Source: Variovorax sp. Root411 (GTDB taxonomy: Bacteria; Pseudomonadota; Gammaproteobacteria; Burkholderiales; Burkholderiaceae_C). From it: 64,000 bases of DNA. Each line of letters opens with the position of its first letter. Positions within the stretch are counted from its first letter, which is position 1. Positions 33,250 through 42,482 of the stretch are shown in pieces. The notes under the pieces were generated by a model. It was not told the DNA's origin. It did no database searches and was given only the letters and a program-made list of their open reading frames with translations. The position numbers and the translations under genes are program-made. The DNA is taken from positions 480,549-544,548 of the forward strand of contig NZ_LMDW01000015.1 in NCBI RefSeq assembly GCF_001425205.1. The letters run 5' to 3'.

Positions 33250-33259
33250 TCTTGCAAGA
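33250..33259. promoter_or_regulatory. Palindrome in the LysR-gcdH spacer
   Basis: TCTTGCAAGA is a perfect 10-bp palindrome roughly midway between the two divergent start codons, in an A/T-richer stretch (CAATATCTTGCAAGACATTC). It is the best candidate for the LysR binding site. I see no other feature in 33191-33376 except purine-poor sequence before the gcdH ribosome-binding site (CCGGAG). Confidence 0.4.
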
Positions 33260-33376
33260 CATTCTTGTACCGCATATCTGGGTGCGGATTCCTCGTTTGC
33301 GTCATGGCCCCTGCGTGGCTAGCATCGGCCCATTCCCCCCTCTTTTCCCTTTTCCCCTCATTTCCGGAGACAGCAC

Positions 33377-34576
33377 ATGGCCGCCAAAGCGCAATTCCAC
33401 TGGGACGATCCCCTTCTTCTCGACCAGCAACTGACCGACGAAGAACGCATGATCCGCGACGCGGCCAACGCCTATTGCCAGGAGCGCCTCGCGCCCCGCG
33501 TCATCGAGGGCTTCCGCAACGGCGAGACCGACCCCGCCATCTTTCGCGAAATGGGCGCGCTCGGCCTGCTCGGCCCGACCATCCCCGAGCAGTACGGCGG
33601 CCCCGGCCTCAACTACGTGGCCTACGGCCTGATCGCCCGCGAAGTCGAGCGCGTCGACTCCGGCTACCGCTCGATGGCCAGCGTGCAGAGTTCGCTGGTG
33701 ATGGTGCCGATCTTCGAATTCGGCACCGAAGGCCAGAAGCAGAAGTACCTACCCAAGCTCGCCACCGGTGAATGGATCGGCTGCTTCGGCCTGACCGAAC
33801 CCGACCACGGCTCCGACCCCGGCAGCATGGCCACGCGCGCCAAGAAGGTGCCGGGCGGCTACTCGCTCAGCGGCTCCAAGATGTGGATCAGCAACTCGCC
33901 CATCGCCGACGTGTTCGTCGTGTGGGCCAAGGAAGTCAGCGAAAGCGGCACGGTCGGCCCGATCCGCGGCTTCGTGCTCGAGAAGGGCATGAAGGGCCTG
34001 AGCGCCCCCGCGATCCACGGCAAGGTCGGCCTGCGCGCCAGCATCACGGGTGAGATCGTCATGGACGGCGTGTTCTGCCCCGAAGAAAACGCCTTCCCCG
34101 AAGTGCAGGGCCTCAAGGGCCCGTTCACCTGCCTCAACAGCGCCCGCTACGGCATCTCGTGGGGCGCGCTCGGCGCCGCCGAAGACTGCTGGCACCGCGC
34201 CCGCCAGTACACGCTGGACCGCAAGCAGTTCGGCCGCCCGCTCGCCGCCAACCAGCTCATCCAGAAGAAGCTGGCCGACATGCAGACCGAGATCACGCTG
34301 GGCCTGCAAGGCAGCCTGCGCCTGGGCCGCATGAAGGACGAAGGCATCGCTGCCGTCGAGATCACCTCGATCATGAAGCGCAACAACTGCGGCAAGTCGC
34401 TGGACATCGCCCGCATGGCGCGCGACATGATGGGCGGCAACGGCATCAGCGACGAGTTTGGCGTGGCACGCCACCTCGTGAACCTCGAAGTGGTCAACAC
34501 CTACGAAGGCACGCACGACATCCACGCGCTGATCCTGGGCCGCGCGATCACCGGCATCGCGGCTTTCGCGAACTAA
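33377..34576 (+). CDS. gcdH: Glutaryl-CoA dehydrogenase
   Basis: Acyl-CoA dehydrogenase of 399 residues that oxidises and decarboxylates glutaryl-CoA to crotonyl-CoA, passing electrons to ETF. The catalytic base is Glu377 in [14 protein letters not shown]. Arg98 in the segment [15 protein letters not shown] is the residue that binds the glutaryl carboxylate, which separates this family from other dehydrogenases. FAD-binding [12 protein letters not shown] and WISNSP are present. ATG at 33377 follows CCGGAGA. The next gene, a CaiB/BaiF CoA-transferase 6 bp away, would make glutaryl-CoA. Glutarate comes from lysine and some aromatic pathways. Confidence 0.95.
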   Translation: MAAKAQFHWDDPLLLDQQLTDEERMIRDAANAYCQERLAPRVIEGFRNGETDPAIFREMGALGLLGPTIPEQYGGPGLNYVAYGLIAREVERVDSGYRSMASVQSSLVMVPIFEFGTEGQKQKYLPKLATGEWIGCFGLTEPDHGSDPGSMATRAKKVPGGYSLSGSKMWISNSPIADVFVVWAKEVSESGTVGPIRGFVLEKGMKGLSAPAIHGKVGLRASITGEIVMDGVFCPEENAFPEVQGLKGPFTCLNSARYGISWGALGAAEDCWHRARQYTLDRKQFGRPLAANQLIQKKLADMQTEITLGLQGSLRLGRMKDEGIAAVEITSIMKRNNCGKSLDIARMARDMMGGNGISDEFGVARHLVNLEVVNTYEGTHDIHALILGRAITGIAAFAN

Positions 34577-34582
34577 GAACGA

Positions 34583-35818
34583 ATGACCAAGCCCGCAGCA
34601 CTCGACGGCATCAAGGTCCTCGATCTGTCCCGCGTGCTCGCGGGCCCGTGGTGCACGCAGATCCTCGCGGACCTGGGTGCCGACGTCGTCAAGATCGAAC
34701 GCCCCGGCGTCGGCGACGACACGCGCACCTGGGGCCCGCCCTTCATCAAGGACGCGGACGGCAACGACACCGACCAGGCCAGCTACTTCACCGCCTGCAA
34801 CCGCAACAAGCGCTCGGTCACCATCGACATGGCCACGCCCGACGGGCAGGCGCTGCTCAAGCAGATGGCGGCGCAGGCCGACATCGTGGTGGAGAACTTC
34901 AAGACCGGCGGCCTCAAGCAATACGGCCTCGACCACGAGAGCCTGCGTGCGGCCAACCCGCGCCTCATCTACTGCAGCGTGACCGGTTTCGGCCACGACG
35001 GCCCGTACGCCGAGCGCGCGGGCTACGACCTGATGATCCAGGCCATGACCGGCATGATGAGCATCACCGGCCGCCCCGACGACGTGCCCGGCGGCGGCCC
35101 GCTGCGCGTGGGCGTGGCGCTGACCGACCTGTTCACCGGCGTTTACGCCAGCACCGCCATCCTCGCCGCGCTGCAGGTGCGCGACCGCACTGGCGAAGGC
35201 CAGCACATCGACATGGCGCTGCTCGACGTGGGCATGGCCATCCTCGCCAACCAGGCCAGCGCCTTCCTCAACACCGGCAAGGCGCCCGGGCGCCAGGGCA
35301 ACACGCACCCGAGCCTCGCGCCTTATCAAGACTTTCCGACGCAAGACGGCTCGGTGCTGCTGGCCATCGGCAACAACGGCCAGTTCGCACGCTTCTGCGA
35401 AGCGGCCGGCCACCCCGAGTGGGCGACCGACGCGCGCTTCGCGACCAACACGCTGCGCGTGAAGCACCGCCTGGTGCTGATCCCCATTATGGAAGAACTC
35501 ACGCGCACCCGCACGACGGCCGCGTGGGTCGCGCTGCTCGAAGACAAGGCCGTGCCCTGCGGCCCGATCAACGACATCGCGCAGGCCTTCGACGATGCGC
35601 AGGTCAAGGCGCGCGGCCTCGCCGTCACGCTGCCCCGCGAAGCGGGCGACGGCATCGCCAGCATCACCGGCGTGGCGAGCCCGCTGCGGCTCACGGCCAC
35701 GCCGCCGGTGCTGCGCCACGCGCCGCCGGCGCTGGGCCAGCACACGCAGGAAGTGCTGGCGGAAATGGGCATCGACGCCGCCCGCTTCGACGCCCTGCGT
35801 TCAGCCGGCGTCGTCTGA
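34583..35818 (+). CDS. CaiB/BaiF-family CoA-transferase (probable glutarate CoA-transferase)
   Basis: Class III CoA-transferase of 411 residues. The catalytic aspartate is Asp149 in ERAGYDLMIQAMTG; the N-terminal LDGIKVLDLSRVLAGPWCTQ and the VENFKTGGLKQYGLD region are typical of the family. Class III enzymes move CoA between organic acids through an aspartyl-CoA intermediate. Being 6 bp after gcdH, it is most likely the succinyl-CoA:glutarate CoA-transferase, as in the mammalian C7orf10/SUGCT pair, so glutarate is activated and then dehydrogenated. The assignment of donor and acceptor is inferred from context. Confidence 0.9.
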   Translation: MTKPAALDGIKVLDLSRVLAGPWCTQILADLGADVVKIERPGVGDDTRTWGPPFIKDADGNDTDQASYFTACNRNKRSVTIDMATPDGQALLKQMAAQADIVVENFKTGGLKQYGLDHESLRAANPRLIYCSVTGFGHDGPYAERAGYDLMIQAMTGMMSITGRPDDVPGGGPLRVGVALTDLFTGVYASTAILAALQVRDRTGEGQHIDMALLDVGMAILANQASAFLNTGKAPGRQGNTHPSLAPYQDFPTQDGSVLLAIGNNGQFARFCEAAGHPEWATDARFATNTLRVKHRLVLIPIMEELTRTRTTAAWVALLEDKAVPCGPINDIAQAFDDAQVKARGLAVTLPREAGDGIASITGVASPLRLTATPPVLRHAPPALGQHTQEVLAEMGIDAARFDALRSAGVV

Positions 35819-35831
35819 AGAAGAGGCCGGC

Positions 35832-36263
35832 ATGGCGAACCCGATGCGCCCGCCACCGTTCTCGGTGTTGCGCATCGACCACGTCGTGCTGCGCGTGAAG
35901 GACGTGGAACGCGCCGTCGCGTTCTATTGCGGCGTGCTGGGCTGCGCCATCGAGAAGCGGCGCGACGACCTGGGGCTCGTGCACCTGCGCGCCGGCGCGA
36001 GCCTGATCGACCTCGTCACGCCCGACGGCCCGCTGGGCAGGCAGGGCGGGGCGCTGGCCGGTGTGGAAGGCCGCAACGTCGATCACCTCTGCCTGCGCAT
36101 CGAGCCCTTCGACGAAGCGGCCATCCGCGCACAGATGGCGTTGCATGGCGTCGCGGTGCACGGCGGGGTGCAGAACAACTTCGGCGCCGAGGGCAACGGC
36201 CCGTCGATCTACGTCGCCGACCCCGACGGCAACAGCGTCGAGCTCAAGGGCGCGGCTGCCTGA
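35832..36263 (+). CDS. VOC-family protein (glyoxalase/dioxygenase fold)
   Basis: Protein of 143 residues with two beta-alpha-beta-beta-beta modules. Putative metal ligands are His in LRIDHVVLRVKD, His in NVDHLCLRIE and Glu in GNSVELKG, the usual HxH/E pattern. It starts 13 bp after the CoA-transferase gene and is probably co-transcribed with it. VOC proteins include glyoxalases, methylmalonyl-CoA epimerases and extradiol dioxygenases. None can be picked from sequence, though a CoA-ester epimerase would fit the neighbourhood. Confidence 0.82.
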   Translation: MANPMRPPPFSVLRIDHVVLRVKDVERAVAFYCGVLGCAIEKRRDDLGLVHLRAGASLIDLVTPDGPLGRQGGALAGVEGRNVDHLCLRIEPFDEAAIRAQMALHGVAVHGGVQNNFGAEGNGPSIYVADPDGNSVELKGAAA

Positions 36264-36327
36264 CCGGCGGATCAAGCAGCCGGCCGACCTCGCGGTCGAT
36301 GCCGAAGTGGAGGCTGTGGGCGAGGCC

Positions 36328-36786
36328 TCAACCGGCCCGACCGATGGTCGCCACGCCGAACACCACGACGCCCAGCGCCAGGTTCACCGCGACCAGCTTG
36401 CGCACGGTGTCCAGCCGCGCGGCCGCCACCGGCCATGCGCTTTCGTCCACCGCGCGCCGCAGCGCCTTGAACACCGAGGCGCGGATGTAGACGTAGATGG
36501 CCGCCATCACGATCGCGATGCTCATCATCGCCTCGACGCGCCAATGCACGGCGCGGAAGCCGCCGGCCGCGAGGATCATCGTCACGCCAGTCACGAACAG
36601 CAGCGTGACGGCCGCGTCCACGCCGACGAAGAAGCGCCGCAGTGTCGCGGCCATCATGCGCAGGCGCAACGGCGGCTCCAGCGTGGCGACCGCCGAAGGG
36701 CGCACCGCGAAGTGCATGGTTGCCATGCCGCCGACCCAGAAGGCGGCGCAGAGCAGGTGGATGAAAAGCGCAATGACGTAGGACAT
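36328..36786 (-). CDS. CopD-like integral membrane protein
   Basis: Membrane protein of 152 residues with four hydrophobic segments (for example YVIALFIHLLCAAFWVGGM at the N-terminus and LVAVNLALGVVVFGVATIG at the C-terminus). His10 and His25 fall in the first helices, as in CopD/PcoD and related cytochrome-like proteins. It is divergent from the PEP-mutase-family gene and convergent to the VOC gene. No copper gene lies nearby, so a role in copper handling is not supported beyond family likeness. Confidence 0.78.
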   Translation of the reverse strand: MSYVIALFIHLLCAAFWVGGMATMHFAVRPSAVATLEPPLRLRMMAATLRRFFVGVDAAVTLLFVTGVTMILAAGGFRAVHWRVEAMMSIAIVMAAIYVYIRASVFKALRRAVDESAWPVAAARLDTVRKLVAVNLALGVVVFGVATIGRAG

Positions 36787-36899
36787 GGGGCGCGATCAGA
36801 CACCGAAATGCCGGACTGCGCAACGTCGTGACGTGCGGACAGGGCCGCGTCAGAATGCGGAGCTCGCCGTCGCGCATACCGAAAGAAAGCCAGGCTCCC

Positions 36900-37730
36900 A
36901 TGACCCGCACCATCGCCCAGAAACGCGCCGACTTCCGTGCGCTCCACGCACAAGGCTGTTTCGTCATTCCGAACCCGTGGGACACGGGCAGCGCGCGCTT
37001 CCTCGCGGGCATGGGCTTCAAGGCGCTCGCCACCACCAGCTCGGGCTTCGCGTGGTCGCACGGCCAGGCCGACGGGGCGATGTCGCGCGAATCGATCCTT
37101 GCCCATCTGCGTGAGCTGGTGGACGCCACCGACCTGCCCGTGAACGCCGACTTCGAGAACGGCTTTGCCGCCGACGCCAAAGGCGTGGCCGAGAGCGTGC
37201 GCCTCGCGGTCGAGACCGGCGTTGCAGGCCTGTCGATCGAGGATTCGACGGGCAACGCCGCCGATCCGCTCTTTGCCATCGACATCGCGGTCGAGCGCAT
37301 GCGTGCCGCGCGCAAGGCCATCGACGCGTCGGGCGCCGACGTGCTGCTCGTCGGCCGCGCCGAGAACTTCTTCGCCGGCCGCCCGGACCTCGGCGATGCC
37401 ATCGCGCGGCTCAAGGCGTACGCGGATGCAGGCGCCGACTGCCTCTATGCGCCCGGCATCAAGACCCGCGAGCAGATCGCCGCGGTGGTCGCCGCCGTCG
37501 CGCCCAAGCCGGTCAACCTGCTGGTGGGCGCGGCCAGCGAACTCACGATGCAGGACATCGCCGAACTCGGCGTGCGCCGCGTGAGCGTGGGCGGCGGTAT
37601 GGCGCGCGCGGCCTGGGGCGGCTTCATGCGTGCCGCGCGCACGCTGGCCGAGCAGGGCCGCTTCGACGGTTTCGCGGATGCGGCGCCGGGCAGCGAACTC
37701 AACACCTTCTTCCGCCCGTTCGCCGGCTGA
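36900..37730 (+). CDS. Isocitrate lyase/PEP mutase superfamily enzyme
   Basis: TIM-barrel enzyme of 276 residues that forms or cleaves C-C or C-P bonds of oxo-acids. NADFENGFA carries the metal-binding Asp/Glu and GLSIEDSTG the next conserved acidic residues. The catalytic-loop cysteine motif of isocitrate and methylisocitrate lyase (KKCGH) is absent, so it is closer to oxaloacetate-decarboxylase-like or phosphonopyruvate-type members. ATG at 36900 is preceded by AGGCTCCC, a weak site. The reaction cannot be fixed. The uracil-DNA-glycosylase-family gene starts 6 bp after it. Confidence 0.84.
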   Translation: MTRTIAQKRADFRALHAQGCFVIPNPWDTGSARFLAGMGFKALATTSSGFAWSHGQADGAMSRESILAHLRELVDATDLPVNADFENGFAADAKGVAESVRLAVETGVAGLSIEDSTGNAADPLFAIDIAVERMRAARKAIDASGADVLLVGRAENFFAGRPDLGDAIARLKAYADAGADCLYAPGIKTREQIAAVVAAVAPKPVNLLVGAASELTMQDIAELGVRRVSVGGGMARAAWGGFMRAARTLAEQGRFDGFADAAPGSELNTFFRPFAG

Positions 37731-37736
37731 GGCGCC

Positions 37737-38312
37737 GTGGATGCGCTGCTCGCCGAGATCCGCGCCTGCCGCGCGTGCGAGGCGCATCTGCCGCTGGGCC
37801 CGCGACCGGTGGTGCAAGCGAGCGCAAGCGCCCGGCTGCTGATCGTCGGGCAGGCGCCCAGCCTCACGGTGCACCAGACGGGCGTGCCGTGGAATGACAG
37901 GAGCGGCGACCAGCTTCGCCGCTGGCTCGGCATCGACCGCACGGTGTTCTACGACGCGGCGCGCGTGGCGATCGTGCCGATGGGCTACTGCTACCCCGGT
38001 CGCGGCAAGAGCGGTGACCTGCCGCCGCGCAGGGAATGCGCCGAGCTGTGGCACGAGAAGCTGTTCGCGCGGATGAAGCAGGTGGAGCTGACGCTGCTCA
38101 TCGGCCAGTACGCGCAGCGCCACTTCCTCGGCAGGAAGGCGAGCGCCGGCGTCACCGAAACCGTGCAGGCCTTCGCGGATTTCGCACCGCGCTTCATTCC
38201 GCTGCCGCATCCGTCGCCGCGCAACACGGGTTGGCTCAAGCACCACCCTTGGTTCGAGAGCGACGTGCTGCTGGTACTGCGCGAGCGGGTGCAGCGCGTG
38301 CTGGCGCTCTGA
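37737..38312 (+). CDS. Uracil-DNA-glycosylase-family protein (GTG start)
   Basis: Protein of 191 residues of the UDG superfamily (COG1573-like group). The N-terminus has a CRACE cluster. The active-site region GQAPSLTVHQTGVPWND at 38-54 matches the conserved GQAP motif, with the second motif LPHPSPRN near 162 as in family 4/5-like enzymes. The usual four-Cys iron-sulfur cluster is incomplete (Cys11, Cys14 and one or two more), so metal binding is uncertain. GTG at 37737 is the best in-frame start; an ATG four bases on is in another frame. It converges closely on the amidohydrolase gene. Confidence 0.83.
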   Translation: MDALLAEIRACRACEAHLPLGPRPVVQASASARLLIVGQAPSLTVHQTGVPWNDRSGDQLRRWLGIDRTVFYDAARVAIVPMGYCYPGRGKSGDLPPRRECAELWHEKLFARMKQVELTLLIGQYAQRHFLGRKASAGVTETVQAFADFAPRFIPLPHPSPRNTGWLKHHPWFESDVLLVLRERVQRVLAL

Positions 38313-38318
38313 GAAGCC

Positions 38319-39995
38319 TCAGGGCGCCGACGTCACCGAAGTGCCCGCCGTGCCGAAGGGCCGCGCCGCATGCACCACGCGCCCGCCCACCACGGTCATC
38401 AGCGAGGTGGTCTTGCCGATGCGCTCCAGCGGCACGGTGAAGAAGTCCTGGTCGAGCACCGCGAAGTCCGCGAGCTTGCCGACCTCCAGCGTGCCGCGCT
38501 TGCCTTCGTCGAAGCTGAACCACGCGCTGCCCGCCGTATAGAGCCGCAGCGCCTGCTCGCGCGTGGGCGTTTCGTCGGGCCCGCGCATGGCCTTGCCGCT
38601 CACGGTCTTGCCGTCGAGCATCCACTGCAGCGCGACGAAGGGGTTGTACGAGGCCACGCGATGCGCATCCGTGCCCGCGCCCACGTTCACGCCGGCGCGC
38701 AGGGCCGTGCCGATGGGTGGCATGCGGCGCGCTGCGTCGCCGCGCACGGCGAGCGCGCGGTCCCCCTGGAAGTACATCGCATCCTGCATCGTCCAGCCGA
38801 TGCCCAGCGCCTTCATGCGCGCGAGCGTCTCGGGCGAGGCGTCGTCCAGGTGCGCGATGGACCAGCGCAGGCCGTTGATAGGCACCTCGGCGTTCAGCTT
38901 TTCGTACAGCCCGAGCAGGTGATCGACCGAACCGTTCTCCTGCCAATGGATGGTGACCGCGAGCTTCTTCGTGGCCGCCCACCTGATGAGTTCGTAGAAT
39001 TTCGCCTTCACCGCTTCGTCGGGGAAGTTGTTGTTGTACATCGCGAGCGTCACGCGTTCGCCCAGGCCGTTGAACTTCAGCATGTCGTCGCCGAAGCCCA
39101 TCGGCAGCATCTGCGCGAGGTCGCGGAACTCCTGCAGCTCGGCGCCGGGCTTTTGCGCGAACACGCTGTAGGCCACGCGCAGCGTCAGCGCCTTCTCGCG
39201 CCACAGCTCGAACAGCGCCGCGTACTGCGAGGGCGCAATGCTGAAGCCGCCCGGATCCACCAGGCCGGTGATGCCGAGCCGGTTCAGCTCGCTGAAGAAC
39301 GCACGCGTGCCCGCCACGTTGTCGTCGTAGGTCGGCTTGGGCAACTTGTCGAACAGGGCCGAGATGCCGACGATGTCGCCGGTCATCCAACCCGGCGCGC
39401 CGTCGGGCGAGGGCTTCATTCCGGCGGGCAGCGTGCCGGGCGGAACGGCCAGTGCTTCGAGGGCCCTGGGCGTCATCACCACCGCTTCGTAGAACAGTTG
39501 CACGTACACCGGGTTGGCGGGCGCGGCCTCCTGCAGTTCGGCCATCGTCGGACGCCGGCGTTCGGCGAACTGCTGTTCGGTCCAGCCGCCTGCAACGATC
39601 AGCCAGCCGCCGGGGCGGGCATTTGCAGCGGCGGTGCGGATGCGTGCCATGGCTTCGGCGATGGTGCTCGCGCCGATCCAGTTGACTTCGGTCGAATAGC
39701 TCAACGCCGCGCGCACCGCGTGCATGTGCGAATCGATGAGCCCGGGAACGACGGTGCGTCCGCCCGCATCGACGGTGCGTGTCGCGGAGCCCGAGAGCGT
39801 GCGCATCTGCGCGGCATTGCCGACGGCCACGATGCGGCCGTCGCGCACGGCGAGCGCCTGCGCGGTGGTGCCGGCGGCATCGAGCGTGGCGATCTTCGCG
39901 TTGATGACGACGAGGTCGGCCGGCTGCGCCTGCGCGGCGCCGGGCATGAGAAAGCCGGCGACGAGGGCCGCCGCCGTGAAGAGCGTGCGTGCCAT
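38319..39995 (-). CDS. Exported YtcJ-like amidohydrolase
   Basis: Metal-dependent hydrolase of 558 residues with an N-terminal signal peptide (MARTLFTAAALVAGFLMPGAAQAQ). The metal-binding HMH triad lies in VVPGLIDSHMHAVRAAL near residue 90, with further candidate ligands in AVTIHWQEN, SIAHLDD and GAGTDAHRV, as in the YtcJ/amidohydrolase-3 family. The substrate is unknown. It is the last gene of a seven-gene cluster with a Bug binding protein and aromatic-ring genes, 2 bp after the Bug gene. It might release the imported compound from an amide or ester in the periplasm. Confidence 0.88.
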   Translation of the reverse strand: MARTLFTAAALVAGFLMPGAAQAQPADLVVINAKIATLDAAGTTAQALAVRDGRIVAVGNAAQMRTLSGSATRTVDAGGRTVVPGLIDSHMHAVRAALSYSTEVNWIGASTIAEAMARIRTAAANARPGGWLIVAGGWTEQQFAERRRPTMAELQEAAPANPVYVQLFYEAVVMTPRALEALAVPPGTLPAGMKPSPDGAPGWMTGDIVGISALFDKLPKPTYDDNVAGTRAFFSELNRLGITGLVDPGGFSIAPSQYAALFELWREKALTLRVAYSVFAQKPGAELQEFRDLAQMLPMGFGDDMLKFNGLGERVTLAMYNNNFPDEAVKAKFYELIRWAATKKLAVTIHWQENGSVDHLLGLYEKLNAEVPINGLRWSIAHLDDASPETLARMKALGIGWTMQDAMYFQGDRALAVRGDAARRMPPIGTALRAGVNVGAGTDAHRVASYNPFVALQWMLDGKTVSGKAMRGPDETPTREQALRLYTAGSAWFSFDEGKRGTLEVGKLADFAVLDQDFFTVPLERIGKTTSLMTVVGGRVVHAARPFGTAGTSVTSAP

Positions 39996-39997
39996 GG

Positions 39998-40987
39998 TCA
40001 GTCGACCTTGATGCTCGCGGCCTTGACCACCTGCTGCGCCTTGCCGGTCTCGTCCACGAGGAACTTGTTGAACTGTGCCGACGACATCGTGAAGGGCTCG
40101 GCGCCGAGCTTCTCCAGCCGTTCCTTCAGCTCGGGCGACACCATGATCTTCGCGACCTCGGCCTGCAGCCGGTCGATCACCGGCTGCGGCGTTTTCGCGG
40201 GCGCGAACAGGCCGACCCAGAACAGGTACTCAGACCCCGGCACGCCGGCTTCCGCGGTGGTCGGCGCATCGGGCAGCGCCGGTGAGCGCTTGCCCGTGCC
40301 CACGGCCAGCGCCTGCAGCCTGCCGGTCTTGATGAGCGGCAGGGCCGACACCATCGGCGCGAAGAACCAGTCGACGCGCCCGGCCATCACCTCGGTCATG
40401 GCCTCGGGCGTGCCGCGGAACGGTACGTGCTGCGCGTCGATGCCAGCCGCGAGGCGGAACACCTCGGCGTTCATGTGCGTGGCCGAGCCGTTGCCCGCCG
40501 AGCCGTAGTTGAAGCCGCCTGGTTTTGCCTTGGCCTTCGCGACGAGGTCCTGCACGTTCGCGAAATGCGAGGGCGCGGTGACCAGCACGTTGGGCAGGCT
40601 CGCCATCGGCGTGATGCCGGTGAAGTCCTTGATCGTGTCGTACGACAGGCCCTTGTAGATCCACGGGTTCACGAGGTGGCCGGCCGAATGCACCAGCAGC
40701 GTGTAGCCATCGGCCGGCGACTTGGCCGCGATGGCCGCGCCCAGCGTGCCGCCCGCGCCGGGCTTGTTGTCGACGATCACGCTGGTGCCCAGCGCGGGCC
40801 CGAGCTTTTCGGCCACGAGGCGCGCGACGATGTCGGTGCCGCTGCCTGCGGTGAAGGGCACGACCAGCTTGATCGGCTGCGTGCCCGGCCACGGGCCCTG
40901 TGCGTGGGCGCCGGTCAGCGCGCAGGCCGCCAAAGCTGCTGCCGCCGCCAGTGTCTGCCTGCGGCTCCATGGGGATGTCTTCTTCAT
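39998..40987 (-). CDS. Bug/TctC-family periplasmic binding protein
   Basis: Tripartite-tricarboxylate-transporter-type binding protein of 329 residues. Export signal MKKTSPWSRRQTLAAAAALAACALTGAHAQ (about 30 residues, with an RR pair), then PIKLVVPFTAGSGTDIVARLV, the family hallmark, and VIVDNKPGAGGTLGAA. Bug proteins are greatly expanded in Betaproteobacteria and bind carboxylates, aromatic acids or amides, often without an adjacent TctAB. ATG at 40987 follows AAGACGC with GGAGACAAGACGC, a good site. It probably captures the substrate of this cluster. Confidence 0.92.
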   Translation of the reverse strand: MKKTSPWSRRQTLAAAAALAACALTGAHAQGPWPGTQPIKLVVPFTAGSGTDIVARLVAEKLGPALGTSVIVDNKPGAGGTLGAAIAAKSPADGYTLLVHSAGHLVNPWIYKGLSYDTIKDFTGITPMASLPNVLVTAPSHFANVQDLVAKAKAKPGGFNYGSAGNGSATHMNAEVFRLAAGIDAQHVPFRGTPEAMTEVMAGRVDWFFAPMVSALPLIKTGRLQALAVGTGKRSPALPDAPTTAEAGVPGSEYLFWVGLFAPAKTPQPVIDRLQAEVAKIMVSPELKERLEKLGAEPFTMSSAQFNKFLVDETGKAQQVVKAASIKVD

Positions 40988-41046
40988 GCGTCTTGTCTCC
41001 GTTGATTTGTTCGATGAGCGATGAATGACTGAAAGAGGGGAGGCCG

Positions 41047-41403
41047 CTACGCCGGCGGCGCGTTCGGCATCGCCAGCGCGACCAGCACCGGCCGGTTGCT
41101 CCGGTTCTCCAGCTGCCGCTTCTCGCCGGGCGCGAAGCGGCAACTGTCGTATTGCTTGAGCACGTCTTCCTGGTGCGCACCGTCGATCTCGCCGACCACG
41201 TGCAGTTGGCCTTCGAGCACGAGATACAGCTTTTCCATCGGCGAGCCGTCGAGACCGGTGTGGCCGCCGGGAAGGATCTGGCTCACGCCCATCCACATCT
41301 GCGTGGACGGCCCGGCCTCCTTGCCTTGCAGGCGCAGGCAGCGCATGTCGAAGTGGTTGGGCGCCTCGTAGTGCGGCGCTTCGTTGAAACGGGTCACGTG
41401 CAT
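41047..41403 (-). CDS. Small cupin-domain protein
   Basis: Single cupin of 118 residues. Motif 1 contains LPGGHTGLDGSPMEKLYLVLEG (about 44-65), with a reduced metal set (His48, Glu58), and motif 2 has the segment DSCRFAPGEKRQLEN. Such small cupins often act as isomerases, decarboxylases or dioxygenase-like enzymes in aromatic breakdown. It lies between an MDR oxidoreductase and the Bug protein gene, all in the same direction with gaps of 18 and 59 bp. Confidence 0.8.
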   Translation of the reverse strand: MHVTRFNEAPHYEAPNHFDMRCLRLQGKEAGPSTQMWMGVSQILPGGHTGLDGSPMEKLYLVLEGQLHVVGEIDGAHQEDVLKQYDSCRFAPGEKRQLENRSNRPVLVALAMPNAPPA

Positions 41404-41421
41404 GGTCGGGTGCTCCAGGAT

Positions 41422-42429
41422 TCAGGGCCGCAGCACGACGCGGTCGGTGCTGCCCGAAAGCACCAGCCGATAGGCGTCGATCGCTTCGTCGAGCGTGAAG
41501 CCGCGCGCAACGGGAAAGGGCTTCAGCGTGCCGCGCTCGAAGCCCTCGCGCATGGCGTCGAGCTGCGCAGTGCTTGCGATGCAGTCCATCGCAAGCGAGT
41601 CGATGCCCACGTAGGTGTGCATGCCTCGGTAGAACGCGAAGATGTCGAAGGGCACCGCGCGCTCATGCGTGGCGATGAAGACCTGCGTCGCGCCCTTGGC
41701 CATCGCCTTGTTGGCGGCCTCGAAGTAGGCGCTGCCGACGGTGTTGTAGACGATGTGCGCACCGCGCCCGTCGGTGAGTTCGCGCACCTGCGCGCCCACG
41801 TCGGCGTGGTGGCGCGCATCGATCACGTCCACCGGTCCGCTGGCAAAGCCCTCGAAGGGACCGGCATGCCGCTGTACCGCGATCACGCGCGCACCGGCCT
41901 GCGAAGCCAGCTGCACCGCGGCCTGCCCAACCTTGCCGTTGGCGCCGAGCACCAGCACTGTCTGGCCCGCCTGCGGCATGCCGCTGCGGCGAAAGCCTTC
42001 GTAAGCGGTGACGAAGGGCACGCCCACCGCGCCGGCCTCGTCCATCGAGATGCCGCGCGGCTTGGCGCGCAGTGCGCCTTCAGGCAGCACGAGATAGCGC
42101 GCATGCGAGCCGTCACGCGTGATGCCGACGTCGCCGCCCGAGCCGTAGACCTCGCGGCCGATCCATTCGGAAGGCCCGCTCACGACGGTGCCTGCGAAGT
42201 CGCGGCCGGGGGTGCGCGGCCACACGGCCTGCGGCATGAGGCCCAGCGTCGCCTTGACGTCGCTTGGGTTCACTGCCGCGGCGGCGATGCGGACGACGGC
42301 ATGGCCTGGAGGCGGCGTGGGTTCGGCCTGCGGCGAGGCATGCAGTTGCAGCGCGTCGAGGTTGGCGGCTTTCTCGTTCACGCGCAATGCGCGGGAGGTG
42401 TGGGTCGTGTGCATGGCTGCGACGTTCAT
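41422..42429 (-). CDS. Medium-chain (quinone-oxidoreductase-like) reductase
   Basis: MDR-superfamily NADPH oxidoreductase of 335 residues. The catalytic domain is GroES-like (AAAVNPSDVKATLGLMP) and the nucleotide-binding fold has VLVLGANGKVGQAAVQLAS near 158-176. There is no zinc-binding cysteine set, so it is a quinone-oxidoreductase or enoyl-reductase type. It begins at ATG 42429 just after the MITE-like element, which splits it from the BKACE gene. It could reduce an unsaturated acid or quinone made in this pathway. Confidence 0.87.
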   Translation of the reverse strand: MNVAAMHTTHTSRALRVNEKAANLDALQLHASPQAEPTPPPGHAVVRIAAAAVNPSDVKATLGLMPQAVWPRTPGRDFAGTVVSGPSEWIGREVYGSGGDVGITRDGSHARYLVLPEGALRAKPRGISMDEAGAVGVPFVTAYEGFRRSGMPQAGQTVLVLGANGKVGQAAVQLASQAGARVIAVQRHAGPFEGFASGPVDVIDARHHADVGAQVRELTDGRGAHIVYNTVGSAYFEAANKAMAKGATQVFIATHERAVPFDIFAFYRGMHTYVGIDSLAMDCIASTAQLDAMREGFERGTLKPFPVARGFTLDEAIDAYRLVLSGSTDRVVLRP

Positions 42430-42482
42430 TTCGGTTTTCCTGCGTGCTGTGTTGCGGATGGCTTGTGTTCCTGGTGCACTTG

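Noticed and set aside
36900..37730. Isocitrate or methylisocitrate lyase
   Set aside because: The KKCGH catalytic motif is missing and the protein is short; only superfamily membership is claimed.
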